Source of the DNA: Tetrapisispora phaffii CBS 4417
Lineage: Eukaryota; Ascomycota; Saccharomycetes; Saccharomycetales; Saccharomycetaceae
Length of the DNA stretch: 64,000 nt
Assembly: GCF_000236905.1 (NCBI RefSeq)
Contig: NC_016520.1
Coordinates: 868,001-932,000 of the forward strand
Direction of reading: 5' to 3'
The position numbers and the translations under genes are program-made. Of this stretch, positions 11,826 through 24,400 are shown piece after piece. The notes below the pieces were generated by a model that saw only the letters and a program-made list of their open reading frames with translations, ran no database searches and was not told the DNA's origin. Numbering within the stretch: position 1 is the stretch's first letter; every line of letters starts with the position of its first letter.

Positions 11826-12809
11826 TTAAGCCCATTCTCTTGGAACAGTAGTAGCCTTAATCAATCTTTCCTCTTCAGAACCTGGAGCTGGGTGGTGGTC
11901 ATATAACCAAGAAGCGTGAACTGGTAAGGTCATCATAATTGATTCAACACGAGAACCTGGGGTTCTTAAACCGAATTGGGTACCTCTGTCGTACATGATG
12001 TTGAATTCGACGTATCTACCACGTCTAATGGCTTGCCATTGCTTTTGTTCTTCAGTGAATTCCATATCCTTTCTCTTAGCGACAATTGGGATGTAAGAAG
12101 CGATCCAAGCATCAAAACCGTCTTCACAGATCTTTAAAATTTCTTCTGGGTCCTTTTCATTGAAATCATCGAAGAAAGTACCACCGATACCTCTGGTTTC
12201 ACCACGATGAGTGATTAAATAGTATTTATCAGCCCATTTCTTAAAACGTGGGTATAATTCTTTGTCGTGCTTGTCTAAAGCGTCCTTATGAGTCTTATGG
12301 AAAAATTCAGCATCTTCGTCGTATAAGTAAGATGGGGTTAAATCAGCACCACCACCGAACCACCAGGTTTGTGGAGTACCATCTGGGTTCCAAGTTTCAA
12401 AGTAACGGTAGTTCAAATGGGTAGTTGGACAATGTGGATTGTGTGGGTGAATAACCATACTCAAACCACAAGCAAAAAACTTAACGCCATCGGTCTTTGG
12501 TAAACCGGTAGCTTCATCAATTGGTAAGTTTAAGTCTTTGTGGTCGTTCTTCATCGCTTTGATAGCTTCTGGGGTTAAAGTACCGTGAACAACGGAAACG
12601 TTACAACCACCCTTTTCAATGGTAGTACCGTTTTGGATAACACAGGAGGTACCACCACCACCGTCGTTACCACGGGACCAAGTGTCAGCACGAAATTTGT
12701 TACCTTCTTGAGTTTCTAAAGCAGCAACAATTTCTTTTTGTTTACGACGGATTAATTCTTCCATCTTTTGTCTAATAGACAAGTTGGTTGGGTCAACTGG
12801 AGCAGGCAT
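11826..12809 (-). CDS. HEM13: Coproporphyrinogen III oxidase
   Basis: 327 aa (328 in S. cerevisiae). It is the oxygen-dependent oxidase that converts coproporphyrinogen III to protoporphyrinogen IX in haem synthesis, a soluble homodimer. Family landmarks are all present: [12 protein letters not shown] near residue 50, [18 protein letters not shown] (about 122-139), [30 protein letters not shown], and [20 protein letters not shown] near 265-285. Codon choice is strongly biased toward preferred codons, suggesting high expression. It converges with the permease gene (276 bp between stops). S. cerevisiae HEM13 is repressed by Rox1 when oxygen is present; I did not find a convincing Rox1 site close upstream. 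Confidence 0.97.
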   Translation of the reverse strand: MPAPVDPTNLSIRQKMEELIRRKQKEIVAALETQEGNKFRADTWSRGNDGGGGTSCVIQNGTTIEKGGCNVSVVHGTLTPEAIKAMKNDHKDLNLPIDEATGLPKTDGVKFFACGLSMVIHPHNPHCPTTHLNYRYFETWNPDGTPQTWWFGGGADLTPSYLYDEDAEFFHKTHKDALDKHDKELYPRFKKWADKYYLITHRGETRGIGGTFFDDFNEKDPEEILKICEDGFDAWIASYIPIVAKRKDMEFTEEQKQWQAIRRGRYVEFNIMYDRGTQFGLRTPGSRVESIMMTLPVHASWLYDHHPAPGSEEERLIKATTVPREWA

Positions 12810-15548
12810 CTTATGTTTATATAATATTAAGTTGATAGCTTCTAGCGTTGTACTTCTTAGACAAGAATAAAAAAAAATATAAAAAGAGATTATTTCAAAA
12901 TATAGATCGAAGCTTGTAAATGATCTTTAATTTATTAGACAATATCCATCTCCTTTATATATTAATCAAATTTAGTTTTTCAAAAAGCAAAAGAGAGTTG
13001 AGCTAAAAAAAAATTACTGAAATATCCTTTTCCCAAGCGTTGCGACAAGCTACTTATTCGTTGAATTACCTAAAAAGTATTAAATTAATTACTAGAACTC
13101 TAAGTGACTGGACTTCTCAACAACTAAGTTAAGTAATAAAAATATAATGCATAGATCAGCGGATATCAGGTTATGTTATTAAAAGATCCAAACATCAAAT
13201 CAACTAGCTACGATTATTTCCATATAGTAAAAGAATTTAGAAGAGGCTCCTCTAGTATAAATTACTTCATTGGTTTGACTAATTGATTTTTTACCAGATA
13301 AACGAATCTACACAGTTTTACTTTAAGAAACAACTACAAAAATGCATTGAAAAACTGACTTTGGTTTCTTAGCTCATAAAATTTCCGTTGAAAAATGAAA
13401 ACAAACGAATAAGATGGGATACTAAACGATGAAATGTTTATTAAGTGAATTTCTACGAGAACTTTTATTGGTAGAATTCGAAAAATTGAAATATATATTT
13501 TACGAAGTGCAGATAAAACGTATTTTTGTACAAGATATGAAGCTGTATAGTTACTTATTTTCATTAACATTAAAAGTTTCTTTTGTGATAACAATTATTG
13601 TAAACTATGAAATCCGTGATATATAGCATAGAATACTTAGGAAATTGTAGTACGAAGGAGTTCAAAGAGCGATCTAACTATTTCAGTATATGTTGAAATA
13701 TAACGATATAAGCTAATCTCAGCTGGAGATTGGCCTTTAAACTGTGTTATGCCATTTTTTGGAATTTTTAAAACATATTATTGTAATTTATTTCAACCAG
13801 TTTAAAGATTTAAAATAAGCTTTGTGTAAGGAAGTAATCATCAACCATAGTTTACTGAGTTTTTTTATGAGCATATGACAAAAGCTTTTGAAGTGACAAA
13901 AATAATACCCATTTATCAATGTTTGAAGAGATGGCGGAATGCTGACTAGTATTAAATAGAAAACATCTTCGGCTTGGTAGGCAAAATTCAAAAGCGTTTA
14001 GTAAAATTTCTTGACTTGTACTAAACAAATGAATAATACCAAAATAAAATAACAATTGACAGTTTCGACATTATAAATTAAAAGTAAACACAATATTTTG
14101 AATTCAAACAAGATCTTTAATTATCTATGTATACTTTCCACCGCACATGAAAAGATTTTAAACGAGATATATTGCGTGTGCGGCATTTTCCGGGATAAAT
14201 ATTTAAACGAAGAAGGCGAAGTTTAAAATAAAAAAACTGACATCGAATAATTCCTAGAAATGCAAATATGAATCTGAGCTTCATTAAACGAAAGTTTCAT
14301 TTAAATCAGAATGTTTTCTGCCTCTGGTTAATGGTCCATTTATGGCTCAAATTGTTGTTTCATTGAACTAATTAAGGGACACAAGATCTCAGATCTACCT
14401 TAAAACAAAAACTGTGCATTGGCATAAATGGTATTAAGATGAGACTAGTTTTTCAGTTGCTTATTTACTCCGTTTAATTTTTTATTTATCTTAGTTGATT
14501 GAATACATTTATGTATGCAAGTATGTGTGTGTTTGAATTTTAAGGGTACAACTGTTTTATAAACATTAACTCGGAACTGTGTAATAATCTGATGGTATTG
14601 GGCGGGGGTGCATTTACTAGAAATTTTGTAACTCAAATCTAATTTTATTATTCGGTTGGAAAAAAAGTTTGCTACTGAAATCTAAATTAAACTCATGGAT
14701 TTTTCCGTACCATTTGATTATCATGCCCTTTGGTAAAGTGGTATATGAGCTCAAAGATTACAATTATCAACATTTTAAAATCAACAATTAGTTATTGATT
14801 TGATGCGTTGATATTAGAAAATATCTTAATACAGTAAATTTTGTAATTGTAAAATGGGCTTAAAAACAACAAGGAAAATAAATTGTTTATGTATTTAATA
14901 TACGAGATAAGTTGCTCAATAAAAAAGACTCTACTTGTTTTATGCTAAGATTGCATTCAACCTTGCTCATAAATAAAATATTCGATAATGCAAAGAGATT
15001 ATAATTTAATGATGCTTTCAAAATAAGCATAATTTTATATTAATTGAAAAATTTAAATTCTCTTAAACTAATTATATATTTTTTTATATTTACTGTTCCC
15101 AAAGAATTTCCCCCCCAAAATCCATTTCCCGCTGGAATGACAAACTCCAGAACTAAAGATAAATTAAAAATATATATATGTGTAAAAATCTAAGATGCTG
15201 ACTACAAATTACAATATACTTAAATAATAACTGATCTAATGCACATCAAAACACTTACTTCAGCATACGTAATAATATATGCCACATATAGGATACTACT
15301 ATTTATTTTATTTCCTAAAAAAACATCACATACCTTTATTGCAGTTATCATTAACCAGATAATTTTGGCTTTAATGTAATTTTTTTAAAATCTGTTCCAT
15401 TTCAATTCATTCGCTATAAAGTTACAACATTTAAATATAATTACTTCCATTAACCAATGAACTACTGAAAGAATGCTTATAAACAACAACAAGCGGTGAC
15501 TTATCAAGACATCTCTAAAATAAGAAGGTACGTTAACATATGTTAGCC

Positions 15549-15591
15549 GACATATTAGTCAACACATTAGTCAACACATTAGCACATGCTC
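15549..15591 (+). repeat. Short tandem repeat of about 13 bp, three units
   Basis: The unit ACATTAGTCAAC (first copy ACATATTAGTCAAC) is repeated three times, the last copy truncated. It is within the long region upstream of the NRG gene. No function is claimed. Confidence 0.6.
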
Positions 15592-16458
15592 AGATATAAG
15601 TACATATTTGATTATTGTGATCTCATTTATAATTTTAATAAGGACTAATGTAATATATTACTGAGCGTGAATTTGGTATAAATTGGATATTTTTTCAATT
15701 CTATTTTGATTAAAGGGTGTCTGGTATATGTTACCTTTGTTGATATTCTGGAATGACACAACATCGTCAGGAATTTAAACTACATATACTAGACTTGCTT
15801 CATATCAGCGCTGCTCATTATAAAATAGTATACATTTTTGTTTTTGCTTCTACACCGATTTAACAGCGGCTGTAAAAATAAAATTAAAGAGCAATAAACA
15901 AAACAACAATAACAAAATATTACTATGGGGTAGGAAAATCAGCACTATTATTGCGTGAATGGAAAAATTTGTCGGCAATCGATTGCACGGAGAATTAATA
16001 ATATTTGGAAAATCTCAAAACAAGTTTCCAGGCATTTCTTTTTGTATTTTTTTATATTTTTTGAAATTGAAAAAAAAACAAACAAACGGGAGACGTTGCT
16101 AGTTCTAACTGTAAATAATAGATGCAGTATAAATCTGTGAAAAAAAGACCAATAAATTAACAACCGCTAGGGAAATTATTTAAAGAAAAATGAAAATCAT
16201 AAGTAAATTCTTAAATCCATTAATTTCTTGTGTGAAAGATTATAGAAAGTTATCATCTTTATTCGAGACTGCAAAACATTTTACAACTAAGAAACAACTG
16301 CAATAAAAAAATTGACTGACGAATTAAGAACAAACTTAGAGAATAGTATTAGTTTCTAACGATTATTTGATATTTCTGTAATCCATTTTAAGAAACTTAA
16401 ACTTTTTGAATACTTAATATGGTAAAATATTTTCAGAAACTGCAGTATTTTCAATAGT

Positions 16459-16515
16459 AATAATAATAAATAATAATAATAATAATAATTATTATTATTA
16501 TTTATTATTAATATT
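16459..16515. repeat. (AAT)n/(ATT)n inverted microsatellite
   Basis: A run of AAT/ATA triplets is followed directly by its complement, so the strand can fold into a hairpin made only of A-T pairs. It lies about 1.2 kb upstream of the NRG start. Confidence 0.8.
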
Positions 16516-17682
16516 TTTCATTTCTATGTACGTACATAACATCTTTTTTCTTATTACCGATGAGACATTCAAAACAGTCACAAAATTACCATATATGGTT
16601 ATGAATGAGTGACAACTAGAACATTCAAGTAGTTTATGCACCCATATATTAGAGTTTGTTTAACTATTTGAAAATTGTAATATAAGCAGGGTTGTTCTGT
16701 GAACCAGTTGATGAATAATATAAAACAATATTTCTAATTCAAATATTTTTGATAAGAAAAGGATATGTACGTATGTAACTAATTGAAAGTGTGGTTAAAT
16801 TTAATTAGCAAATTGGCAATACAGAAGTAACAAAAGAAGGAGGCTGTAACGGCTGTTATCGAAACCATACAATCTTTCTTTTTTAGTTTTCCGTAATTCA
16901 CACTTGTGCTCTAACAATCTCACTTTCTTTCTTTCTTTTTATTTATTTTTATATAATCGGGCACATCTTTCCAATTTAAGACGTACTTCTAGAATTAGAG
17001 ATTATTAAATAATTACAAATTTTTTTTTAACTTTTTGTAAACTGTTATGTCAATTTTCACTCGTTTGTTTTGTGCGGCTTCACTTCCATTTTGATCTTAA
17101 GGAAAGCATATCAATTTAATTCTTAAATAAAATTACTGTGAGTAATTATCTCGATCTGGCGTACTTTAATTTACTACCTGCAATCTTAATCATGCAATCA
17201 ATTCTCTTTCTCAGGATTCCCCAGAATGAATAGAAATTTCATATTCGTCAATTTGTCATTTTCTTTTTTTCATTTAAAACAGTTTTATTATTTATATTAA
17301 ACTTTAAAAAAACGTATGATTTTAATTTCAGAATTATGTACCTTTTCTCTTGGTACTCTTATTATTTTTTCATTTATTATTTAACAGCTCCCATTTTAAA
17401 ATTACTTGTGACTGTCAGTCAATTATTTATTACAATTTGGTCTTTTCTGCATTTCTTTATATACCCAGTATTTATATAAAGTTGAGAAAAATAATAATAT
17501 ATTAATAAATTAATATATAGGATCTCCTTTGTATATCCTGATTCAATTAACTCGAGTACCTTTTAATTGGGCAAAAATACCTGCGAGTGTATCAATAATT
17601 TGAAAAACAAGATATCCATACATCTTTAGCGACTATTTAATCATAAAACAACCACATAAAGCATACATTAAATAGTCAAAAA

Positions 17683-18785
17683 ATGAACCCTGTTACACAA
17701 TTACATCCAGATAATCAGTTTTGCTCTCAAAATTCACATCTACAATTTCAAGATATAGATGATATCAATTCATTATATTTTAAAAAAAAATTCTAACATT
17801 GCTACCATCATTGCCGGGCCAATTAACTGATGATAATTTTATGAAAACTGCCCTTAATAGAGATTTATTCACAAATCAAGATTTCAGTAGAAATGATTCG
17901 GGAAATTCAATCGATCCTAATAATAATGTTATACTGACAAATTCAATCTCAATTTCTGAACTAACAGAATATTCTATGTTTCCTCAAAGAAAATTACCTT
18001 TTTCCTATAGTTATACATCTGACACACCAATAGAAAATTATACAGTAACACCAGTGTCATATACTACGTCAACATCTTCAAAATTTGGCAATAATAATTC
18101 CACACGAAATTCAAGTTCATCAACACATTCCATATCATCTATAAGAAGTGGACTAGATGTCTTTCTAGGTATGTCACCGGTGACAACAAATTATAAATCG
18201 ATGAATGATACAGAGTCAACTTCATTTCAACAACTTAACTCAACTAACATTCTACAACAAATAAATGGAAATATAGCCACACTAGGAAATTCAAATAATA
18301 GTCAATTAAATAAGGAGATCAGTAGTTCTGATAAAAAAAAATCTACAAAGAATAATAGTACAACAAAGTTAAATAAAAAACCCAAAACTAAAAAGTCCAC
18401 TATTAAGAATAACCTGCTTGCTAAGAAGAAGAAAAAAGTGAATAAAAAAGCAAGCAAAAAAATCAGTAAAAAAACAAAAGAAAGCAAACTAGAAATCAAA
18501 ACAGAAATTAAAAAGCTACCAAACGATTTTGATCCACATACATTTTCTTCAATCGACGACGATGAACTAAAGCTTGATCCATCACAGTATGATCCAAAAA
18601 AAAAATATATCTGTAAAGTATGCTCTAAGGGCTTAACCACTTCGGGCCACTTAGCAAGGCATTATCGGATTCATACGGGTGAAAAAAATTACTCATGTTT
18701 ACATGAAGGTTGTGATCAAAAATTTAGTAGACATGATAACTGCAAACAACATTACAAAACTCATTTGAAAAACTATACTAAATAG
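17683..18785 (+). CDS. NRG1: NRG1/NRG2-type zinc-finger repressor, frame broken at a run of nine A
   Basis: The C-terminus holds two C2H2 fingers (YICKVCSKGLTTSGHLARH... and YSCLHEGCDQKFSRHDNC...), essentially the DNA-binding domain of S. cerevisiae Nrg1/Nrg2, glucose- and stress-responsive repressors that work with Ssn6-Tup1. Before them is a lysine-rich basic stretch and a Ser/Asn-rich N-terminal half. The ATG at 17683 gives 37 codons and stops at 17794. The zinc-finger frame is open from the A9 run (17782-17790) onward and has no ATG until 17841. A single extra A (or a -1 slip on A-AAA-AAA) joins the two frames into one protein through KKKILTLLPSLPG, whose LPSLPG part resembles Nrg1's N-terminal region. 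Conservatively the protein starts at 17841 (MKTALNRD). It may be a sequencing homopolymer error, a real frameshift, or recoding. Confidence 0.8.
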
Positions 18786-19213
18786 TTAACGTCAGCGTTA
18801 AAAAAATACAATACCCTTTGATTGATAGAAGGAAGTGGATGCTTCATACCATATCCGTTGTTTAAATAAATATATATACATAAATATATATATCATATAT
18901 TCTTTTTAGATCTTCACTGTATCTCACTGTTATAATAGTAGCAAAAGCTATTTCAACAGTCATAATTTATAATCATTTTGTCATCAAACATATATTACAT
19001 GCATTTATTTTTTTAATATGTGTACGTCATCTCATTCCCTTAAGTATGAAAAAAATAGAAAATGGAAAATTTGAAAATCGATCATTCTCAATTATAAAAA
19101 AAGGTTATTCACTTACAAAATTTCTATGCGACCAATTTTGATGTTCGTATTATATTGTCTATAAATGGGCAATACAGGAATTGTCCTTTTAAAAATAATC
19201 TCAAATCATAACT
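18786..19213. other. Intergenic region NRG/RING gene
   Basis: 428 bp, AT-rich, with alternating TATA tracts near 18868-18900. No gene or RNA seen. Confidence 0.55.
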
Positions 19214-19741
19214 ATGGTTGAAAATACAGACCAAACTACTCAAAATGAACAAGAGAGAAGAGAGACCAGAGAAAGACTAAGATTGCTATTCCAATCGCTT
19301 AACAATAGTGGGAACAATGGGAATAGATCTAACGATTCCATGCTATTACAGCTACTATCGGAATTAATTCCGGAAGATTTACAAAATGAGTGGTTTGATT
19401 CCTTAGCCGATAAAAATGACAAAGGTTGCAAAGAAACATTCGTAAGTTCGTTACCTAGAGTAAGCATAAATGATATTCTAAAACAAGAAATAATAAGAAA
19501 CCCGGAAATTAAAGCAGCACACTTAAATTGTTCGATATGTTATTGTAAATACACTGACGATGACTATCCTCTAATAGCACAATTGCCACATTGTGGGCAT
19601 CATTTCGACTTTGAATGTATCTCCATTTGGTTAAGCAAAAATGAAACTTGTCCAATTTGCAGAGATAATTTAACGTCACATAAGGAAGTTATAGACACAA
19701 GCAATGTTGAGTTAGAAGAAGATTGGGGAATGTACGGTTAA
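19214..19741 (+). CDS. RING-H2 protein, YBR062C-like ubiquitin ligase candidate
   Basis: 175 aa, the counterpart of S. cerevisiae YBR062C (180 aa). A Glu/Arg-rich N-terminal helix is followed by a LLQLLSELIPEDLQNEWF segment and then a RING-H2 finger: CSIC at residues 106-109, PHCGHHFDFECISIWL in the middle and CPIC near 150. The C-terminus ends in EEDWGMYG, which also ends the S. cerevisiae protein. The layout is like RNF181/RNF126-type E3 ligases, so ubiquitin-ligase activity is likely but substrates are unknown. The S. cerevisiae gene has a 5' intron; here the frame is continuous from the first ATG and no GTATGT donor is seen, so the intron appears absent. Confidence 0.9.
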   Translation: MVENTDQTTQNEQERRETRERLRLLFQSLNNSGNNGNRSNDSMLLQLLSELIPEDLQNEWFDSLADKNDKGCKETFVSSLPRVSINDILKQEIIRNPEIKAAHLNCSICYCKYTDDDYPLIAQLPHCGHHFDFECISIWLSKNETCPICRDNLTSHKEVIDTSNVELEEDWGMYG

Positions 19742-20158
19742 CTAACAGGTCATGATACTTACGCACATAATTTACTAAACTAGCAGTTAATGTTTTTTTA
19801 TATATAGAGTATCATCATCAGTAAGAAACATATGTACTATGTAAAAAAATATTATGATGTAATATAAAGCATAAATAATTCTTATTGATAATTAATATAA
19901 ATGTTTGTGCGAAGAGTTTTCAATTAGAGATTTAATTGATAAACCTTTGAGCTGTTAAAGATTTTTCAAAATCTCATTGATTGAATATTGGTTTACTCAT
20001 TATAATATTCCTGTTATTTGTATGTTGTGGAATAAATCTTCTATAACATTCGTATTGTTATTGTTCGAGAACTAATTTCCTGATGTTTTTATAAACAATT
20101 AAAGTAAACACGGTTATAGGTCAGATTAATTATTAATCATAACGCACTTCAGCCCCAT

Positions 20159-20163
20159 CCCCT
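20159..20163 (+). promoter_or_regulatory. CCCCT motif upstream of ENA copy 1 (STRE/Mig1/Nrg1-type)
   Basis: CCCCT in the patch ATCCCCTCTCCACC about 1.25 kb upstream of the first ENA start. This core is recognised by Msn2/4 and Mig1 or Nrg1-type fingers in S. cerevisiae, whose ENA1 is repressed by Mig1 and Nrg1. A five-base match is weak evidence. Confidence 0.25.
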
Positions 20164-20255
20164 CTCCACCTCCAGCAACCGTAATATGTCATACTGAATA
20201 TACGCTGAACTTCATTGCTACGAAATATTTTTAACCTCCTCTCTCTCGTTCGCCT

Positions 20256-20262
20256 TTACCCG
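20256..20262 (+). promoter_or_regulatory. Reb1-like site TTACCCG
   Basis: Exact match to the Reb1 core TTACCCG in the ENA copy 1 upstream region. Reb1 keeps promoters nucleosome-free and can block transcription; here it may separate the ENA promoter from the RING gene's 3' end. Confidence 0.4.
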
Positions 20263-21412
20263 CTTCTCTTCCGAGTTGATGATACCTTAATTTTCTGTAT
20301 CTTTCTTGCCAGTAAAAACGAGTCTTCATCATCTCCCAAAAGTATAGTTTTATTAAAGTTAAAGTTTAATAACGATTAACTCTTCCTTGACCATTTCCAG
20401 AACTAGTGCAGAAAATTAATTTGAATAGAATTCATTAAAATTAATTGGAAATTAAGCGTGAGCGTACTTCTTAGTTTACGAGCTTTTTACATGTTTCAAT
20501 AAATTGCTGGTAGCAAATTAATAAATAAAATTAGGTAAAATACTTTTGGGTGGGTCTCGAGCGGGGGTCCCAAGAGTCGCCAATATATATATATGTATAA
20601 ACATTCACCCACATTAAACTGTTTCTGTACATAAGTACCGATCATGATAGAGCTGCTCCAGCTTTTTTTCTTGCTGTTTAACGTTTTGAGGTTGGCTGTT
20701 AAGGCACATCCACTTTATCATCGGCGTTAATCCCACGGAATGTAATCGAAGACCCGCTTTTAGTTCTTTAATTTTTATTTTCTAATAGTAACTATCATGT
20801 TCTACTGATAAGGAAGACGACTATCCACGTTTTGATCTCTCTTGTGCAAACTGGTATTATCATGTATTGCCATATTTTACTATTGTTGATGCAGTATGAC
20901 GATCTACATGAAAGAATCCTTTACTGATCTTTGTTAATTACTAATAATTTAATCCGTAAGGGTCCCAGAATTTTACTGCAAAATAGAGAACATCTACAGA
21001 CAAATCACGAAGACATAAGTGCTTATGAAAAAAGTGACACAAAAAGGTACTTGTATTAAATATTTATATTAATAATAAAAATGTATATAAAGGCATACAC
21101 ATTTTAGTACTCGATAATGTTTATTTTAATTACAATTAGATAAAGTCAATTAATATTAATAAATTTTTCTTAATCAATAATATTACATCTTAGATTATTA
21201 TTTATTCTAAGTAATTAGATATTTAAGGATTATCAAATAGACATATATATATATATTTAATTTTATATTATGTTCACTGGTAAATTTTATTAAAAAGAAC
21301 AACAATTTTATTTAAGATTAATAATAAAACTTATAAACTATTTTAATAATTAAATACACTACAAAATAATTATACAATAAACAAATATTACAAATTAAAA
21401 GTGTAATAGGAA

Positions 21413-24400
21413 ATGTCAGCAATCAATTATGATTATTCAGATTTTCATTCATTATCAATCGATGAAACATTAGAATTGCTCCAAACTAATTTAAACAATG
21501 GCTTGAATCAAAATCAAATTCATGATCGTTTAAAAAATAATGGTCACAATACCATAGGCGATGAATCCAAAATTGATTATAAAGGAATGGTCTTACATCA
21601 ACTTTGTAATGCAATGATCTGTGTTTTAATCGTTTCAATGATAATTTCATTTGCTATCCATGATTGGATCACCGGTGGTGTCATTACAGGGGTTGTGGCG
21701 ATTAATGTCGTCATTGGTATATTTCAGGAATATAAAGCAACAAAGACTATGAATTCATTAAGGGCGTTATCCTCCCCTAATGCAGTTGTTATTAGAAATG
21801 GCCAAAATGAAATAATTGACTCAAAAGAAGTTGTCGTTGGTGATATATGTGTTGTTAAAGTGGGAGATACAGTTCCTGCTGACTTAAGATTAATTGAAGG
21901 CAAAAACTTCGAAACAGATGAGTCTCTACTGACAGGTGAATCATTACCTGTTTCCAAAGAGCCTGATAATATATATGATAAAGAAGCTGACACGCCAGTT
22001 GGTGACCGTTTGAACTTAGCATTTTCGTCATCGACGGTTGTCAAAGGTAGAGCTAAAGGTATTGTTATAAAGACAGGTTTACATACAGAGATTGGTAAGA
22101 TCGCTAAATCGCTGCAAGATGACGCAGGGCTAATTTCTAGAGACCCATCAAAAACATTTTTTGGTAATGCATGGAAAACAATAAAAGATACTACAGGAGC
22201 ATTCTTAGGTATTACGACTGGTACACCGTTGCATCGTAAATTATCTAAACTGGCAGTTCTATTATTCTGGATTGCAGTTGTATTTGCGATTGTAGTGATG
22301 GCTTCGCAAAAGTTCGAAGTGGACAAAGGTGTTGCAATTTATGCGATCTGTGTGGCGTTATCGATGATTCCTTCCTCATTAGTTGTGGTGTTGACGATCA
22401 CCATGTCGGTTGGTGCGGCAGTGATGGCATCTAGAAATGTGATCATTAGAAAACTGGATTCGTTGGAAGCACTGGGCGCTGTGAACGACATCTGTTCTGA
22501 CAAGACGGGCACACTAACACAAGGTAAGATGGTTGCGAAACAAGTGTGGATCCCTACGTTTGGGACGATCCGTATTGGTGACTCAAACGAGCCGTTCAAC
22601 CCTAACATTGGTGATATCGAGGTTATTCCTAAGGTGTCGCCATTTGAGTACTCATACAATGAATCTGAGGATGTTGGTATTATCCGGTCGTTCAAGGAGA
22701 AATACCTGAATGGCGAGCTTCCTAGCGGCATGGACAGTAATTTATTCAGACAGTGGCTAGAAGCTGCGTCTCTAGCGAACATAGCTACGGTATTCAAAGA
22801 CAAAGAGAGTGATGACTGGAAGGCGCACGGTGACCCTACTGAGATTGCCATCCAAGTGTTTACTGCCAAGATGAATCTTCCACGTTCGGTGCTTACCGGG
22901 GAGAACTTTGGTGGTGACGAGAGTGAACGGAACAACGAGAAGAGTGACGAGAGCGAAGTGCCCTTTGAGCACTATGCTGAGTATCCATTTGATTCTACAA
23001 TTAAGAGGATGTCAGCAGTTTACAAATCGAAGGTAGATAATAGGTACGAGGTGTACACGAAGGGTGCATTTGAAAGTGTGTTGAAGTGCTGTGGTAAGTG
23101 GTATGTGAAGGGGAGCGAGGTGAGTGAATTGAGAGAGGAGGATGTTGAGACGATCAAGAAGAACATTGATATTCTGTCGTCTGAAGGTCTGAGAGTTCTA
23201 GCGTTTGCGAAGAAGAGCTACAGGTGTGACGATGTGAGCGAGGAGGAGTTAGAAATGTTGAAGAGCAAGCGTAGTGAAGTTGAGGAGGACCTTATATTTT
23301 TAGGGCTAATTGGTATTTACGATCCACCGAGGCCTGAGACAGCGGGGGCCGTGAAGAAGTTCCATCAAGCTGGTATCAATGTTCGTATGCTTACAGGTGA
23401 TTTTCCTGGTACAGCCAAGGCGATTGCGCAAGAAGTTGGTATTTTGCCGACGAATCTGTACCACTATCCTAAGGAAGTTGTTGATATCATGGTGATGACA
23501 GGCAGTCAATTTGACAAGATGAGTGAGAATGAGATTGATGAGCTTCCAGTATTACCCTTAGTTATTGCACGTTGTTCGCCTCAAACCAAGGTGCGTATGA
23601 TCGAGGCACTACACCGTCGTGATAAGTTTTGTGCGATGACAGGTGATGGTGTGAATGATTCGCCGTCGTTGAAGATGGCTAATGTTGGTATTGCTATGGG
23701 TATCAACGGGTCAGATGTTGCGAAGGATGCAGCTGATATAGTACTGAGTGACGATAATTTTGCGTCGATTTTGAATGCGGTTGAAGAAGGTAGAAGGACC
23801 AGTGATAATATTCAAAAATTCGTATTACAATTATTAGCTGAAAATGTTGCACAAGCTTTATACTTAATTGTTGGTTTATGTTTTCAGGATGAGTCCGGTA
23901 AATCTGTCTTTCCATTATCTCCAGTTGAAGTTCTATGGATCATTGTTGTTACCTCATGTTTCCCAGCCATGGGTCTAGGTTTAGAAAAAGCAGCCCCAGA
24001 CTTGATGGATAGGCCACCAAATGATTCCAAGCATGGTATTTTTACTTGGGAAGTCATAACTGATACATTTGTATATGGTATCTTTATGGCAGCTGTCTGC
24101 ATGGCAACGTTTGTTATTGTTGTATTTGGTAAAGGTGATGGTGCTTTAGGTTATGACTGTAATGATGCATATAACGATTCATGTAACTTAGTTTTTAAAG
24201 GTCGTTCAGCAGCATTTGCAGCTATGACTTGGTGTGCATTAATTTTGGCATGGGAAGTATTAGCATTTAGAAGATCATTCTTTAAAATGCAACCCGAAAC
24301 TGACACACCTTATACCCAAGTTTTTAAAGATATCTGGAGTAACAAGTTTTTGTTTTGGTCTATTATCTTTGGATTCGTTTCTGCATTTCCAGTTGTTTAC

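Larger units (their letters stand above)
12810..17682. other. 4.9-kb gene-free region between HEM13 and the NRG gene
   Basis: No open frame here looks like a gene; the longest are under 90 codons and of random composition. Visible structure is limited to simple sequence: a 13-bp unit repeated around 15549-15591 and an (AAT)n/(ATT)n hairpin at 16459-16515. It serves as upstream region for both divergent genes. Its length is about ten times that of ordinary spacers in this window. Confidence 0.6.
19742..21412. other. Promoter region of the first ENA gene
   Basis: 1.67 kb with no supported gene. It contains a pyrimidine-rich patch at about 20150-20175, a GC-rich patch near 20560-20580, and AT-rich DNA right before the ENA start. 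Candidate sites are listed separately. Confidence 0.55.

Noticed and set aside
12810..13200. Rox1 site upstream of HEM13
   Set aside because: Searched for ATTGTT-type cores close to the start and found none good enough to list.
20270..20340. TGATGA boxes near the NRG/ENA region, where S. cerevisiae has snR47 nearby
   Set aside because: No D box CTGA at a fitting distance and no terminal stem on either strand.
21724..22935. Long reverse-strand frames (about 200 codons) inside both ENA genes
   Set aside because: They lie antisense to the conserved ATPase core, and repeat identically in both copies because the core is identical; shadows of real coding sequence.
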